Source: Halohasta litchfieldiae
GTDB lineage: Archaea; Halobacteriota; Halobacteria; Halobacteriales; Haloferacaceae
Direction of reading: 5' to 3'
Assembly (NCBI RefSeq): GCF_002788215.1
Contig: NZ_CP024845.1
Coordinates: 186,001 to 250,000 of the forward strand
Length of the DNA stretch: 64,000 nt
Shown: in pieces, positions 33,482 through 42,954 of the stretch
Layout: every line of letters starts with the position of its first letter
Numbering within the stretch: the first letter of the stretch is position 1
Notes under the pieces: model-generated
The model's input: the letters and a program-made list of their open reading frames with translations, nothing else
Told to the model about the DNA's origin: nothing
The model's database searches: none
Position numbers and translations under genes: made by a program

Positions 33482-34822
33482 TTATCTGACATACTGCGGC
33501 CACCACGAGCCGTACTGATCCCGAATCTGACCCCGTGGGATGCTGGCAGCGATGAGCAGTGCACCCACGACAACACCGTTGAGAACTGTGAGTAGCGGCG
33601 CGCCGAACAGCCATGGTGCGAGGATGATCCACCCACCAAGCGGAATGTTGACGAACCGAAGCAGGCGGGCCGGTTCGGCGGTGGCGATCACCGACACCGA
33701 GACGACAAGCGACCCGACGAGATGGCTACTGTCGGCAAGCAACCCCTCCGAGCCGAAGACAGTCGGTGACAGCATGAGCCAAAAGCCGAGTGCCAGCGCC
33801 GCCAGCAGCGTCCACGGCAGCGACACCCCCCAGAACATTCCTGCCGCGCGGTCCGGGTCTTCTCGGGTTCCTTCAGGAAGCCCGGCCTCCTCCTCTGAGA
33901 GCATGCCGCCCATCCAGAACGCATGCCACAGTGAGACGCCCTCGCTCATCCGTCGACGGAGCAGTTGGAACATGGCGACGACCTCGTCGAACGTGAGCGA
34001 AATCATCCAAAGCATCCCGAACGCCGACAGCAGACAGAGGGTACACCACGTGCCGACCAGCAGGGGCTGGAAAACAACGAGGAGGACCTGCACAAGGCCC
34101 AGCGGGATAACGACGATGCCGAAAAACGCCACCATCCACGGCATCGTCCGCCAGCGCGTTTTGTCGCCCATAAACGACATCAGTCCCTCGATTGCGTAGG
34201 CCACCGCCCCCAACCCAGCATCCGAGACGGGGAAGGCCTCCGAGACCCAGGATTCGAGAATCTGGACCGTTCCGTCGCCAAAGACAGGGTCCCAGACGAA
34301 ATCAATATATCCCAACTGGTAGGCGGCCATATACCGTGAAGCGAAAAATCCGAAAAAACCGAGGACGACCAGTGGGAACCGTTGGGCCGCCGTCGACGGA
34401 TTGTATGTCCATCCCTGTGGCACACTCCCGCCAGACATCTCCATCCGCATCATGATGATAACCGAGAACGTAATCACCAGAATCCCGACCAGCGAGTCAT
34501 TAACATAGGCGGCGGCTGTCGGCGCGCTGAAGACGACTGGGGCCAACAGCAGCCAGAAGCCGACGAAGCCGTTGGCGTACGACGCCCACCGGTTGCCTCG
34601 CCAGACGGTGAGGCCACTCAGGGCGATCAGTACAACTCCCGTAAGTATGTCGCTCCAGGTCATCCAGATGCTTTCGTAGCCGAGCGACATCGGAGAGAAG
34701 ACGAGCCAGATCCCCAGCGAGATGACGCCGTACTGAATCCACGTCTCTTTGCGTGGATGGTTGAACATCATCGTTCCCGGCTCTTGCATATCGTCTTCGT
34801 CGTGGCTATCTGATTGATTCAT
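33482..34822 (-). CDS. SPW-repeat / VKOR-like / SPW-repeat membrane protein
   Basis: 446 aa, many TM segments. Residues about 30-135: two SPW repeats (VSGLTVWRG..WASYANGFVG; FSPMSLGYESIW). Residues about 155-300: a VKOR-like segment with VLGFFGFFASRYMAAYQLGYID and FQPLLVGTWCTLCLLSAFG (CxxC). Residues about 330-446: another SPW unit (LSPTVFGSEGLLADSSHLVG). VKOR proteins help disulfide formation. Only the CTLC pair is seen; the loop Cys pair of ordinary VKOR is absent. Follows the SDR gene; the GH15 gene follows on the same strand. Confidence 0.75.
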   Translation of the reverse strand: MNQSDSHDEDDMQEPGTMMFNHPRKETWIQYGVISLGIWLVFSPMSLGYESIWMTWSDILTGVVLIALSGLTVWRGNRWASYANGFVGFWLLLAPVVFSAPTAAAYVNDSLVGILVITFSVIIMMRMEMSGGSVPQGWTYNPSTAAQRFPLVVLGFFGFFASRYMAAYQLGYIDFVWDPVFGDGTVQILESWVSEAFPVSDAGLGAVAYAIEGLMSFMGDKTRWRTMPWMVAFFGIVVIPLGLVQVLLVVFQPLLVGTWCTLCLLSAFGMLWMISLTFDEVVAMFQLLRRRMSEGVSLWHAFWMGGMLSEEEAGLPEGTREDPDRAAGMFWGVSLPWTLLAALALGFWLMLSPTVFGSEGLLADSSHLVGSLVVSVSVIATAEPARLLRFVNIPLGGWIILAPWLFGAPLLTVLNGVVVGALLIAASIPRGQIRDQYGSWWPQYVR

Positions 34823-34831
34823 GATCTGGTA

Positions 34832-36724
34832 TCAGTGATCGTCTGCCTGTCTCAGCCCCGGATACGCCGTCGACGACTGGTCTGCAAGCGAGTAGGGTGG
34901 ATACCCCTTTTGAGCGTAGTGGTGCCCGCCATGGGTTGTGAGGGCCATTGCACTCGTGAGCACACCGATATGGCTGAACGCTTGGGGGATGTTCCCCAAC
35001 TGCTCTCCCTCCGGCGTCACCTCCTCGGCAAGCAGGCCCAGCGGGCGGCCACACTGACAGACACGCTCGAAGATGTCGGTCGCCTCCTCGATTCGGCCCG
35101 CCGCCGCCAACGCATTGACTAACCAAAACGAGCAGACGACGAACCTCGCTTCACCCCCCGGCAGCCCGTCGCTGCCTTCCAGTCGACGCACCAACCCATC
35201 CTCGGTCGTGAGGCGGCGGCGAATCGCCTCAATCGTCCCCGCTATCCGTGGATCGTCGGCGGGCAGAAAGTCGACTTGGGGAAGTCGCAGCAGCGCCGCA
35301 TCGAGTTGCTCGTCGGCTTCGAACGAGCGCACAAAGCTTCCTAACTCATCGTTGTATCCCCGCTGGAGGACAGCATCGCGGATCGTCTGACGTGTCTCCC
35401 GCCAGTGGTCGACTGGTCCCTCGATGTCAGCCTCCCCGACATCAGCCTCTTCGATGAACCGAATGGCGCGGTCGAGAGCTGCCCAACACATCACCTTCGA
35501 GTAGACGAACTGCTCTGGCTCGCCGCGAATCTCCCAGATACCAACGTCGGGTTCGTCCCATACCTCACAGACGTGATCCGCGACATCTCGAATCACCACC
35601 CAGTGGTCGACGAGCAGATCAGCCCCGTACTGAACCGCCTCGTAAACGCCGACGACGAGTTCGCCGTAGACGTCGAGTTGTCGTTGGGTGGCTGCGCTGT
35701 TGCCGACCCGCACGGGGGTCGAGTCACGGTAGCCATCAAGGTGATCAAGCGTCCGCTCTGTGAGATCCGTCGCGCCATAGAGGCCGTAGACTGGCTGCAT
35801 CTCGGCGGGTGTATCCTGCCCGCAGTGGGCGAGACACAACTCGAAATACGCCTCGATCTCCTCAATGTGGCCCAACTCCGCGAGGGCTTGGACCGTGAAT
35901 GCGGCGTCACGAATCCAGTTGTACCGGTAGTCCCAGTTTCGACTGCCGCCGATGGCTTCGGGCAGCGAGGTGGTGGGTGCGGCCGCAATCGTCCCGACGG
36001 CCTTCTGAATCAGTAGTTTCAGGACGAGCGTCGACCGGACAGCCAGATCGTGCCACGGGCCCGCGACGGGACAGGACGACGCCGAACAGGTGTGGGACCA
36101 CTCCTGCCAGTAGTCGACGACCCCTGCACGCAGATCCCGGTGGGCGTCGGGATTGATCCGAACCGCTTGATCGTAGCCGAGAACGAACCACTGGCTTTCG
36201 CCTGCCTGTAGGCTGAGGCTGGCTGTGGCCGACCCGTCGCTGATCTCGAAGGGAACGGTCCCCGAGAGCGTCAGTGTCTCGCCATCGCCGGTCGCGGTGA
36301 CGCCGTGGGTGGTGTGGTCGAGCGTTGGCATCGTTGCTGCGTAGTCGAACCGTGGTTCGAACTCGACTGCGAGGTCGACGGTGCCCGCGTTTCCCGTGAC
36401 CTCTCGGTAGAGTGTTCGATGGCGGTCATCAGCTGTCCGGTGTTGAACGGGCATGAAATCGGTCACGGTCGCTGCCCCGGAGGCTGTCGAAAACCGGGTC
36501 TGGAGGACGTTGGTTCGGTCGACATACGTCTGGGCCGCCTCGAACGATTCCGCGGGAGCGATGGTACAGTGGCCACCCTGACCGTCGAGCAGGCGCGCGA
36601 ACACGCTCGCATCGTCGACTCGCGGGAGGCACAGCCAGTCGATCCCGCCGTCGCGTCCGATCAGCGCGACCGTTTCGAGGTTCCCGACGACCCCGTAGGC
36701 GTCCAGCGGTTTGAACTGCGTCAC
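34832..36724 (-). CDS. Glycoside hydrolase family 15 protein (glucoamylase/trehalase type)
   Basis: About 630 aa from the likely start GTG 36724 (VTQFKPLDAYGVVGNLETVALIGRDGGIDWLCLPRVDDASVFARLLDG), the normal GH15 beginning; an ATG at 36802 gives a longer non-conserved tail. Catalytic region SRNWDYRYNWIRDAAFTVQALAELG (acid) and the second conserved site ETPEGEQLGNIPQAFSHIG (Glu). Six-hairpin fold; acts on alpha-glucosidic bonds of maltodextrins or trehalose. Predicted intracellular (no signal). The same strand also carries the SPW/VKOR gene, with 9 bp between. Confidence 0.85.
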   Translation of the reverse strand: MTQFKPLDAYGVVGNLETVALIGRDGGIDWLCLPRVDDASVFARLLDGQGGHCTIAPAESFEAAQTYVDRTNVLQTRFSTASGAATVTDFMPVQHRTADDRHRTLYREVTGNAGTVDLAVEFEPRFDYAATMPTLDHTTHGVTATGDGETLTLSGTVPFEISDGSATASLSLQAGESQWFVLGYDQAVRINPDAHRDLRAGVVDYWQEWSHTCSASSCPVAGPWHDLAVRSTLVLKLLIQKAVGTIAAAPTTSLPEAIGGSRNWDYRYNWIRDAAFTVQALAELGHIEEIEAYFELCLAHCGQDTPAEMQPVYGLYGATDLTERTLDHLDGYRDSTPVRVGNSAATQRQLDVYGELVVGVYEAVQYGADLLVDHWVVIRDVADHVCEVWDEPDVGIWEIRGEPEQFVYSKVMCWAALDRAIRFIEEADVGEADIEGPVDHWRETRQTIRDAVLQRGYNDELGSFVRSFEADEQLDAALLRLPQVDFLPADDPRIAGTIEAIRRRLTTEDGLVRRLEGSDGLPGGEARFVVCSFWLVNALAAAGRIEEATDIFERVCQCGRPLGLLAEEVTPEGEQLGNIPQAFSHIGVLTSAMALTTHGGHHYAQKGYPPYSLADQSSTAYPGLRQADDH

Positions 36725-36910
36725 TGTCGGGGCGGCTCCACTGACCCCATCGTGTAACTGACTGCACACCCACGGGTGTCTGTCAGAGACAATGCAGAGC
36801 AACGTTTGGCCGCCTCGGAGTCGTCTATTGTGGCCGGTTTGTTTCTGCTTGGTCGTCGGTCGACCGCGTTGGCGAGAAGGCTTAGGTAGCGGTTCGTGGT
36901 AGCCCTCCGC

Positions 36911-37465
36911 ATGTCACTCGAAAATTCGCTTGAGGAACGGCTCCACAAAACGACCCAGACCGACGACCGACTCCCGGATAGCCCGCGTGGAATTCACGCT
37001 GTGGTCGCCGCTCTCCGTGGACTGCAGGCGGGGTTCGTGGCGACGCTCATTATGACCGCGTTTCGACTCCCAATTATGCGGTCGCTGCCGCCCTCTGCTA
37101 ACTTCTGGGCGATGTACGTCGGCAGCGGTGATACCAACGACTACCCCGGTATTGGGCTTATTCTGCACTTGCTGTACGGGACCACGAGTGGGGCTCTCTT
37201 CGGTAGTCTGTTCGCGCTCCTGTCTGCAGAACGCTCAATCGAGGCCGAACAGCGGGGCATCGTCTGGGGGTCCGTGTTCGGGATGGTGCTGTCCGTCTTT
37301 GGGACGCAGGTCGTCCTCAACGAACTCCTCGATACACAGCTAGAGGCCGACGAACTCACGCTGTTTCACGCCGGGCATCTCGTCTACGGGATCTCTCTGG
37401 GCGCGTGGGTCGGTTCTCGAACAGAAGGAACAGAGAACGTCGACACCGAGTACGACTACAAGTGA
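36911..37465 (+). CDS. Membrane protein, DUF6789-like, 184 aa
   Basis: From ATG 36911 (MSLENSLEERLHKT). Four hydrophobic helices (GLQAGFVATLIMTAFRLPIM; IGLILHLLYGTTSGALFGSLFALL; IVWGSVFGMVLSVFGTQVVLNEL; LFHAGHLVYGISLGAWVG) and a HAGHLVYG motif, typical of the haloarchaeal DUF6789-type family. Function unknown. An earlier start at 36896 is possible but less usual. Confidence 0.65.
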   Translation: MSLENSLEERLHKTTQTDDRLPDSPRGIHAVVAALRGLQAGFVATLIMTAFRLPIMRSLPPSANFWAMYVGSGDTNDYPGIGLILHLLYGTTSGALFGSLFALLSAERSIEAEQRGIVWGSVFGMVLSVFGTQVVLNELLDTQLEADELTLFHAGHLVYGISLGAWVGSRTEGTENVDTEYDYK

Positions 37466-37498
37466 GACTCTCCAGGTCGTCGACGACCGATACTGTCG

Positions 37499-38149
37499 CT
37501 ACTCTGTTTCGACTGGTGCGCCGCGGACGTTCTGCTTGACGCTCCGCAGCCCCTGTTTTGCCTTCTGCTTCGAGGCATACCCGTGGCCACCGTCGGCGAT
37601 GATGTTCCCGTTGTCGTGGACGAGCCGCCAGCGCCATTTGCCGCCCTTGTCCGCGAACAGTTCGAACGTCGCGCTACTGCCACCGTCCTCAACAGTGTTC
37701 TCGTGATCGTCCTTCGAGGTGTCGACCACGTACGCACCCGGCGCGTTCCCCACGACGCTGTCGAGGCCCTGTTTGGCCTTCTGGGTCGAGGCATACCCCT
37801 GGCTGCCGTCGGCGATGATGTTGCCGTTGCGGTGAACGAGCCGCCAGCGCCATTTGCCCTCGCTGTCTTCGTACAGCTCGAACCGGGCTTTGCTCACGTT
37901 CGTCTCGGTGTCGACGTCCTCGATGTCACCCTCCCATTCCATTTCGATGTCGAGGCTGAGTGTCTCGCCGTCTTGTTCGATTTCGACTTCCAACTCGGGT
38001 TCGGCCGCCGGGGTGACCGTCACCGTCTGTTCGTCGTCGACCGGCACTGGCTCCCCCCGACCGAGCGCCGTTGCCAACCGGCGCAAATAGGACGCAATTG
38101 ATCGTCGACTCCGCTTCGTTTCGGATTCGTAGATTGTCTTTTCTGACAT
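37499..38149 (-). CDS. Amphi-Trp and double DUF1508 (YegP-like) protein
   Basis: 216 aa. Residues about 1-75: amphi-Trp-like domain (RSIASYLRRLATALGRGEPVPVDD..LEVEIEQDGETLSLDIEMEW). Then two DUF1508/UPF0339 repeats: FELYEDSEGKWRWRLVHRNGNIIADGSQGYASTQKAKQGLDSV and FELFADKGGKWRWRLVHDNGNIIADGGHGYASKQKAKQGLRSV. The HVO_2922-type fold is compact; its role is not established (stress link in bacteria). Intact and GC-rich. Confidence 0.85.
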   Translation of the reverse strand: MSEKTIYESETKRSRRSIASYLRRLATALGRGEPVPVDDEQTVTVTPAAEPELEVEIEQDGETLSLDIEMEWEGDIEDVDTETNVSKARFELYEDSEGKWRWRLVHRNGNIIADGSQGYASTQKAKQGLDSVVGNAPGAYVVDTSKDDHENTVEDGGSSATFELFADKGGKWRWRLVHDNGNIIADGGHGYASKQKAKQGLRSVKQNVRGAPVETE

Positions 38150-38273
38150 ACAGTTTTGCTTTCACAGGACTGTTATAAAGTCGTGTCCCCGACTTAGCCA
38201 CCTTGGAAAGACAGAGAACGGATCTATCAGTATGGGAAAACGCTATTGACCGTGTCGAACGTAGGGAGTTACA

Positions 38274-39176
38274 ATGCGTGTTCTCGTTGTTGGAGCGACT
38301 GGGTTCGTCGGTAGTCGACTGGTCGCTCGGCTCGCGGAGTTGGGTCATGATGTTGTCGCCTTCTCGCGGAGCGCGAGCCAGGAATCGTTCCCCGACGGCG
38401 TCGAGGTCTTCGAGGGTGACCTCGCCGACGGCGACTCGCTCACTGATCTCTGTGCGGGCGTCGACGTCGCCTACTACCTGATTCACTCGCTGACCGCCGA
38501 CAACTTCGCCGCCCGCGACCGGGAGTACGCCCGGCGGTTCCGGGATGTCGCCTCCGAAGCGGGCGTCGACCGCGTCGTTTATTTAAGTGGCATCAGCGGC
38601 ACCGGGGTCGACCTCTCGCCGCATCTCGAATCGCGCCGCGAGGTCGAGTCGATCCTGACCGGCGGCGAGTTCGATCTGACCGTCCTGCGGGCGGCGGTCA
38701 TCATCGGGGCCGGGAGCGCGAGTTTCAGAATCCTCCACGACCTGACCGACCGGCTCCCGATCATGGCGGTCCCCCAGTGGGTTCGCACCCCCTGTCAGCC
38801 GATCGGGATTCGGGATACGATCAGCTATCTGGTCGGTGTCCTGGATGCCGAGGAAACCCGCGGCGAGACCTACGACATCGGCGGCCCCTCCGTCTGGAAC
38901 TACGAGTCGTTGCTCCAGTTGACCGCGAAAGCAAAAGGCAAGACGGTGTACATCGTGCCGGTGCCGGTGATGACGCCGAAGCTCTCGTCGTACTGGCTCC
39001 GGCTGACGACCGACGTGCAGTTCGACATCGCCCAGGCGCTGGCCGAGAGTATGCGCAATCCGGTGACCGTCGAGGCCGCAAGCGACCTGCAGACCGTCGT
39101 GCCGATCGACCAAACTTCGATCGAGACCGCAGTCCAGGACGCGTTGGCCGAACTCCGAGCGGCCGCCGAACGCTGA
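38274..39176 (+). CDS. NAD(P)-binding epimerase-like protein (SDR, NDUFA9-like)
   Basis: 300 aa. LVVGATGFVGSRLVARLAELG is the extended-SDR nucleotide site. DVAYYLIHSL, VVYLSGISG and LTVLRAAVIIGAGSASFRILHDLTDRLPIMAVPQWVRTPCQPIGIRDTISYLVGVL are the pattern of NAD(P)H-binding proteins related to NDUFA9 and NmrA. The catalytic YxxxK of epimerases is not obvious, so it may bind nucleotide without epimerising. Function unknown; standalone gene. Confidence 0.75.
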   Translation: MRVLVVGATGFVGSRLVARLAELGHDVVAFSRSASQESFPDGVEVFEGDLADGDSLTDLCAGVDVAYYLIHSLTADNFAARDREYARRFRDVASEAGVDRVVYLSGISGTGVDLSPHLESRREVESILTGGEFDLTVLRAAVIIGAGSASFRILHDLTDRLPIMAVPQWVRTPCQPIGIRDTISYLVGVLDAEETRGETYDIGGPSVWNYESLLQLTAKAKGKTVYIVPVPVMTPKLSSYWLRLTTDVQFDIAQALAESMRNPVTVEAASDLQTVVPIDQTSIETAVQDALAELRAAAER

Positions 39177-39227
39177 GACGGCGGTCGACGACGCCTGCCA
39201 GTCGACCGACGACCGTCAGTGGTCGAC

Positions 39228-39644
39228 CTACTTCCGCCGGGAGTCGGCGTGGTCCTGTCGGATCGTCTCGACGAACTCCCGCGCGTCGGGATCGAGTCTG
39301 TAGGTGCCGTGGATCTCGGCGGGGGCCTCGCCGTGGACGACACGGCCGAAGGGCGCGGCGATTTTGGGGTACAGCGCTTCGAACCCGCGGGCCACCGGCG
39401 AGGCGATCCCGCGGGCATCCATCGCCCGCTTGACGGCCGTCTCGCCAGCGTGGACAGCATCGCCCTCGATCAGCACGAAGACGAACGGTCGGCTGCCGAA
39501 CTGGGCTTCGAGGAACTCCTGGACCACGTCGGACTCCCATGGGACCGGAATCACGTCGTCCATCCCGTAGGTCAACACGTCGACCGCGGTTCGAAACGCC
39601 TCTTTGCGGCCGTCGTAGACGAGAACCGACAGTGGGCTACTCAC
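39228..39644 (-). CDS. Halobacterial hypothetical protein, 138 aa
   Basis: GTG 39644 start (VSSPLSVLVYDGRKEAFRTAVDVLTYG); an ATG at 39737 is in frame, but its extra residues are basic and unlike the acidic rest, and it would leave only 12 bp to the divergent gene at 39750. Alpha/beta pattern with PFVFVLIEGDAVHAGETAVKRAMDARGIASPV and a YPKIAAPFGRVVHGEAPAEIHG segment. Looks like a small Rossmann-like fold, uncharacterised. The longer ORF in this frame over 39745-40646 is a shadow of the gene on the other strand. Confidence 0.65.
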   Translation of the reverse strand: MSSPLSVLVYDGRKEAFRTAVDVLTYGMDDVIPVPWESDVVQEFLEAQFGSRPFVFVLIEGDAVHAGETAVKRAMDARGIASPVARGFEALYPKIAAPFGRVVHGEAPAEIHGTYRLDPDAREFVETIRQDHADSRRK

Positions 39645-39749
39645 GACTGCTGGTATGTCGCCGAGCGGCGTGATTCTTTCGAACAGCCCCGAATAGAAGG
39701 ACCGACGAGCAGGCGGTTTTATGTTCCTATCTGACATTGGTGATTTTAA

Positions 39750-40628
39750 ATGCAGTATCGAGCAGCTATCGGCGGTGGCCTCGTCGTCTCCGGCGTCCTC
39801 CTCGGAGTGCTTCAGGTGTTGCAGTATCTTCAGTTCCCGGCAGCCGCGACGACCCTCCTGTTCAACACGGTCCCGTTTATATTGGTGTCGGCAGCGATCG
39901 TCTTCACTGGCGTCACCATCGTCCGCGACGACGCCTACGGCGAGTACGCGACGCTCATTATCTCCTGGAGCGTCGGGAGTGCGGTCGCCTTCGTTGCCGT
40001 TTTTACGCTCATCACCGGCATCAGTCAGCAGGCGGGCCTGACGCTGCTGTTCGGGGCCGCCGACGCAGGGACTGCTGGTGGGCTTGCCGGACTCCTGATC
40101 GGCCTCTACGACGCCCAGAGTCGACAAACGCTGGCCACCGTCGAGCGGTCGGCCGAGAAACTGAAGGGGCTCAACAAGTACGGCAAGGTGCTCAACGAGT
40201 CCTCGAACGTCGAATCGGTCAGCGCGCTCTGTATCGAAGTTCTCGAATTCGTCCTGGATAGCGACGGGGCTGTGTTTGTCCATGGCGACGGCGACTCGTG
40301 GCGGGTCGTCGACACCACGCTCCCGGATGTCGACACCGACGGCGCGCTCGGCCGGGCCGCCCGCGAGGCCAGCGACCGCGAGAAGCTCCAGACGCTCACC
40401 GACGGCGAGGGGTTCGACGGGATCAGAAACGGCGAGCCCGGGTCGACGCTGGCGGTGCCGATCTCCTACGGTGCGGACACTGTCGTCCTGTTCGCCGTCT
40501 ACTACGACCTCGCCGAGCCCGACACCGAGAACGTCGACCTCTTCGAGATCCTGGCAGCCCACGCCGCGACGGCGCTGTCCTCGGTCGACACAGCGGCTCG
40601 ACAGGCCGACGAGCCGGAGCCGCTGTAA
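39750..40628 (+). CDS. Membrane protein with cytoplasmic GAF-like domain
   Basis: 292 aa. Four hydrophobic helices (residues about 5-25, 35-58, 65-92, 95-120), then a linker (DAQSRQTLATVERSAEKLKGLNKYGKVLNESSNVESV) and a GAF-like sensor (CIEVLEFVLDSDGAVFVHGDGDSWRVVDTTLPD...LAVPISYGADTVVLFAVYYD..FEILAAHAATALSSV). No kinase or output domain follows. Suggests a membrane sensor that may signal through a partner. TATA-like TTTTATG lies about 31 bp upstream, fitting a leaderless start. Confidence 0.8.
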   Translation: MQYRAAIGGGLVVSGVLLGVLQVLQYLQFPAAATTLLFNTVPFILVSAAIVFTGVTIVRDDAYGEYATLIISWSVGSAVAFVAVFTLITGISQQAGLTLLFGAADAGTAGGLAGLLIGLYDAQSRQTLATVERSAEKLKGLNKYGKVLNESSNVESVSALCIEVLEFVLDSDGAVFVHGDGDSWRVVDTTLPDVDTDGALGRAAREASDREKLQTLTDGEGFDGIRNGEPGSTLAVPISYGADTVVLFAVYYDLAEPDTENVDLFEILAAHAATALSSVDTAARQADEPEPL

Positions 40629-40680
40629 GCCTGGGCTTCGAGTCACAACAGCTATTTTTCGGCCGGTCTTTCACTCGCCA

Positions 40681-41451
40681 ATGGAGGTTGCCCTGATCAC
40701 CGTCGGCGACGAGCTGCTGTCGGGCGACACGGTGAACACGAACGCCAACTGGCTCGCCGCGCGGCTCGCCGACCGCGGCGCGACGGTACCCCGGGTGCTC
40801 ACGTTGCCCGACAGCCGTGAGACGATCACTTCCCACGTCACGGAGTACAGCGAGGCCTTCGACCGCGTGATCGTCACCGGTGGCATCGGTGGGACGCCCG
40901 ACGACGTGACGATGGAGGCGGTCGCCGACGCCTTCGGCCGCGAGCTGGCTGCCTCGGAGCTGACCCGCGAGGCTGTAGACCGGCGACTCGCCGAGATCGA
41001 ACAGCGCATTCCGGACCGCGAGATCGATGTCGACCGCGAGGCCGAGGCCGCGATTCCGGCCGAGAGCCGACCACTTATAAACGAGGCCGGGCTCGCGCCG
41101 GGCTGTGTCGTCGCCAACGTCTACGTGCTGCCCGGCATTCCGGAGGAACTGAAAGCGATGTTCGAGTCGGTTGCCGAGGAGTTCGCCGGGGATCGTCGCT
41201 CGGAGTTCCTGTATACGGTCGAACCGGAGGCCAATATCGTGTGGGCCCTTGAGGAGGCGATGGATCGCTTCGCGGTGACCGTCGGCTGCTATCCCGACCG
41301 GGAGGCTGACCACAACCGGCTGAAGCTCACGGCGACCGACGAGGCGGTGTTGACTGGGGCCGTCGACTGGCTGCTGTCGAACATCAACGCGAGCGATACA
41401 CCAGTCTCCCGCGACTGGAACACCGACGAGCCCGCGAGCACGGACCAGTGA
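40681..41451 (+). CDS. CinA/MoaB-like molybdopterin-binding domain protein
   Basis: 256 aa from ATG 40681. VALITVGDELLSGDTVNTNANWLAARLADRG, IVTGGIGGTPDDVTMEAVADAFG and GCVVANVYVLPGIPEELKAMFESVAEEF are the MoCF/CinA-N signatures. Such proteins bind molybdopterin or act as nucleotide pyrophosphohydrolases (CinA N-domain). In haloarchaea the family is often annotated as competence/damage-inducible protein A. Same strand as the GAF gene, 52 bp away. Confidence 0.8.
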   Translation: MEVALITVGDELLSGDTVNTNANWLAARLADRGATVPRVLTLPDSRETITSHVTEYSEAFDRVIVTGGIGGTPDDVTMEAVADAFGRELAASELTREAVDRRLAEIEQRIPDREIDVDREAEAAIPAESRPLINEAGLAPGCVVANVYVLPGIPEELKAMFESVAEEFAGDRRSEFLYTVEPEANIVWALEEAMDRFAVTVGCYPDREADHNRLKLTATDEAVLTGAVDWLLSNINASDTPVSRDWNTDEPASTDQ

Positions 41452-41595
41452 CGACGCCACGACTGGTGCGTCTTTTATAACCGGATCGTCACACGGGTCC
41501 CTTGCTCGATCTACAGACGGCCGCTACAGTTCGTCCCGTCGACCACTCACTCGATTCGAACTAGAACTACCCATCTGGTCGCCGACGACCTGCCA

Positions 41596-42936
41596 ATGCG
41601 CTATCTCGAAATCACGATCCCAGAGGGTCGCCGACGGGCCGTCCTCGGCGTGCTCGACGAGGCGGGCGTCGACTACGTGATGAGCGACGAAACCAGCGGC
41701 GAGAAGTACAGCGACGTCGTCCGGTTCCCACTGCCGAATCGGGCGGTCGAACCGATCCTGGACAAACTCGCGCAGGTCGATATCGAAGACGCCCGCGTGG
41801 TTGTTATCAACGCCGAAACCGTGATCTCCGAGGAGTTCGACGCTGTCCGCGACCGCTACAGCGGAGGTGGGGCCAAAGGTGAACGCACTTCTCGGCAGGT
41901 GCTCCGAACGAAGGCCGACGAGTTCACCCCCGCGTTTCCCATTTATATTGTGATGCTGCTGATCAGTGCGGTCGTCGCCACCGCGGGGCTGCTGGGTGAT
42001 TCGCCCGCCGTCGTCGTCGGCTCGATGGTGATCGCGCCGCTGCTCGGCCCGGCGCTCGCCGCCAGCATCGGGATCGTCACCGGCGACGACGACCTCCGCC
42101 GGGAGGGGTTCCGCTACCAAGTGATCGGTGTTGCAGTCGTGATCGCGGCCTCCGTCAGCCTCGGGTTGCTCGCTCGACTGGCGGGGTTCGAACCGGGCGG
42201 CGTCGATATCGTCGTCGTCGCCGAACTCGAAGAACGCGTCTCGCCGAATCTGCTTTCGATCTTGGTCGCGCTGGGAGCGGGAATCGCCGGTATTCTGAGT
42301 CTCACGCGCGGCTTTTCGGAAGCCATCGTCGGCGTGATGATCGCCGCCGCGCTCATTCCGCCGTCGGCCGCCGTCGGAATCACCGCCGCGTGGGGGATGG
42401 ACGGCGCGACACTGGGAGCGTTCACGCTGGTCATCGTCAATCTGCTGTCGATCAACGTCGCCGCACTGGCGACGCTGTGGGTCGCGGGCTACCGCCCGCA
42501 GGGGCTGTTCGAGGTCTCGCCCACCCGGCGGCCGACGCTGACCTACGCGGCGATCTTCGGTGTCGGCCTCCTGGTGCTTGCGGCCCCACTGGGCAGTATC
42601 ACGCTGCTGGATTTCCAGACGACACAGATGGAAGCCAGCGCGGAGGAGGGCGTCGAGGCGGTCCTCGACAATCCCGAGTACGACGGGATCGAAAGCGATG
42701 AGATCGAAGTCGTCCTAGACGACGACTATCCGGTCCGGTCGGTCGATCGGATCGTCGTCACCGTCACTGGCCGGCAACCAGGGCCGAACCAGCCACTCGC
42801 GGACGATATTTATCAGGCCCTCGCCGACCGGATCGGCGAGCCACTCCTCGTCGAGGTCGAGTACGTAGTGTCCGAAGAGCGCGGCCAACAGCCTGCCGAC
42901 CGCGGGATCGTTGAGACCGAGTCGGTTGGGTCCTAA
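41596..42936 (+). CDS. DUF389 / TIGR00341 family membrane protein
   Basis: 446 aa. A soluble N-terminal part (residues 1-95), then TM helices with IVMLLISAVVATAGLLGDSPAVVVGSMVIAPLLGPALAASIGIVTGDD, ILVALGAGIAGILSLTRG, VGVMIAAALIPPSAAVGITAAWG: the DUF389 core, ending in a soluble C-domain. Conserved in archaea and bacteria, of unknown transport or sensor role. Intact. The DJ-1-like gene follows on the opposite strand, 18 bp away. Confidence 0.9.
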   Translation: MRYLEITIPEGRRRAVLGVLDEAGVDYVMSDETSGEKYSDVVRFPLPNRAVEPILDKLAQVDIEDARVVVINAETVISEEFDAVRDRYSGGGAKGERTSRQVLRTKADEFTPAFPIYIVMLLISAVVATAGLLGDSPAVVVGSMVIAPLLGPALAASIGIVTGDDDLRREGFRYQVIGVAVVIAASVSLGLLARLAGFEPGGVDIVVVAELEERVSPNLLSILVALGAGIAGILSLTRGFSEAIVGVMIAAALIPPSAAVGITAAWGMDGATLGAFTLVIVNLLSINVAALATLWVAGYRPQGLFEVSPTRRPTLTYAAIFGVGLLVLAAPLGSITLLDFQTTQMEASAEEGVEAVLDNPEYDGIESDEIEVVLDDDYPVRSVDRIVVTVTGRQPGPNQPLADDIYQALADRIGEPLLVEVEYVVSEERGQQPADRGIVETESVGS

Positions 42937-42954
42937 CCCGGTGCTGGCGACTCG

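Noticed and set aside
39745-40646. Long minus-strand extension of the gene ending at 39228
   Set aside because: It is the reverse of the GAF membrane protein. Protein-like composition starts only in the last 138-169 codons.
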